NCBI GenBank assembly: GCA_030667285.1
Contig: DAOUWE010000034.1
Coordinates: 1-5,801 of the forward strand
Source of the DNA: Candidatus Shapirobacteria bacterium
GTDB taxonomy: Bacteria > Patescibacteriota > Microgenomatia > UBA12405 > JAUWLS01
Direction of reading: 5' to 3'
Length of the DNA: 5,801 nucleotides
A program made the translations under genes and the position numbers. Of the stretch, positions 5,587-5,801 are shown in pieces. The number at the start of each line of letters is the position of its first letter. The first letter of the stretch is position 1. The notes beneath the pieces are model-generated. The model was given only the letters and a program-made list of their open reading frames with translations, ran no database searches and was not told the DNA's origin.

Positions 5587-5801
5587 AAAACCATCCGCAA
5601 GCTCTACGTTCTCCTTTTCTTTCTCACCCCCCTTCTTCTTTCTCCTGTCAGTTTTGAGGTCTTTGAGTTTCCCAAAATGCTTTTTGTTTATCTCCTAACC
5701 ATCCTCATTATTACTTTCTGGCTTATTCGTCAAATAAAAGAGGGCCGGGTCATTTTTCGAAAAACTTTCCTCGATCTGCCCCTTATCTTCTTTTTGATCT
5801 C
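5572..5801 (+). CDS. Multi-pass membrane protein, probable O-antigen ligase/polymerase family, N-terminal fragment
   Basis: The frame opens at an ATG and runs off the right edge without a stop, showing 76 full codons. A short basic N-terminus is followed by hydrophobic segments at about residues 11-28 and 37-52, a basic cytoplasmic-looking stretch (53-64), and a third segment starting near residue 69. The pattern of a TPLLLSP turn, then FEVFEFPKMLFVYLLT, a basic loop and DLPLIFFLIS resembles the opening of O-antigen ligase/Wzy-type proteins (Wzy_C family) I remember from Microgenomates. Those proteins join or polymerise lipid-linked surface glycans at the outer face of the membrane. The diagnostic periplasmic loop is outside the window, so the family call rests on the N-terminus alone. 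It is divergent from mreB with overlapping promoters, which suits a shared role in envelope growth. Codon choice is strongly C/T-ending, like the other plus-strand gene. Confidence 0.65.
   Translation, partial: MSSCQKTIRKLYVLLFFLTPLLLSPVSFEVFEFPKMLFVYLLTILIITFWLIRQIKEGRVIFRKTFLDLPLIFFLI

Overview
This 5.8 kb AT-rich window looks like chromosome of a Candidate Phyla Radiation (Patescibacteria) bacterium, most likely Microgenomates. That placement is an inference from the type of genes (VirD4/TraG-like ATPase, compact mreB/PBP2 pair, glycan ligase-like membrane protein) and from my memory of such proteins, not from a marker gene. The standard code fits: the reading frames run full length, and the stops used are TAA and TAG.

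Layout. Bases 1-443 (+) hold the last 146 residues of a type IV secretion/conjugation-type ATPase. Bases 444-742 are a gap containing a near-consensus promoter (451-479) and a possible 73-residue Cys-cluster protein (525-746). Then three genes lie on the minus strand, read right to left: mreB (5506-4406), a PBP2-type transpeptidase (4406-2769) and topA (about 2722-743). They are tightly packed, with a TAATG overlap between the first two and about 46 bases before the third, so they look like one operon. At the right edge, reading rightwards from 5572, is the start of a multi-pass membrane protein resembling the O-antigen ligase/polymerase family, cut by the window end.

The genes make sense together as envelope growth. 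MreB filaments guide peptidoglycan insertion, PBP2 cross-links it, and the divergent membrane protein probably handles a surface glycan. TopA relaxes negative supercoils and is probably only a co-transcribed housekeeping passenger. mreC, mreD and rodA are not next to mreB here.

The most notable regulatory feature is the 65-base divergent spacer. It carries TTGACA-N17-TATAAA toward mreB and a TATAAT toward the membrane protein. The two -10 boxes overlap, and the rightward transcript is predicted to begin at the ATG itself (leaderless). Other points worth checking are an Asp-to-Asn change at the phosphate-2 motif of MreB, six extracytoplasmic cysteines in PBP2, and the promoter in the gap after the ATPase. 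I saw no tRNA, rRNA, CRISPR array, insertion sequence or convincing terminator hairpin, and nothing that clearly amounts to a previously undescribed system.
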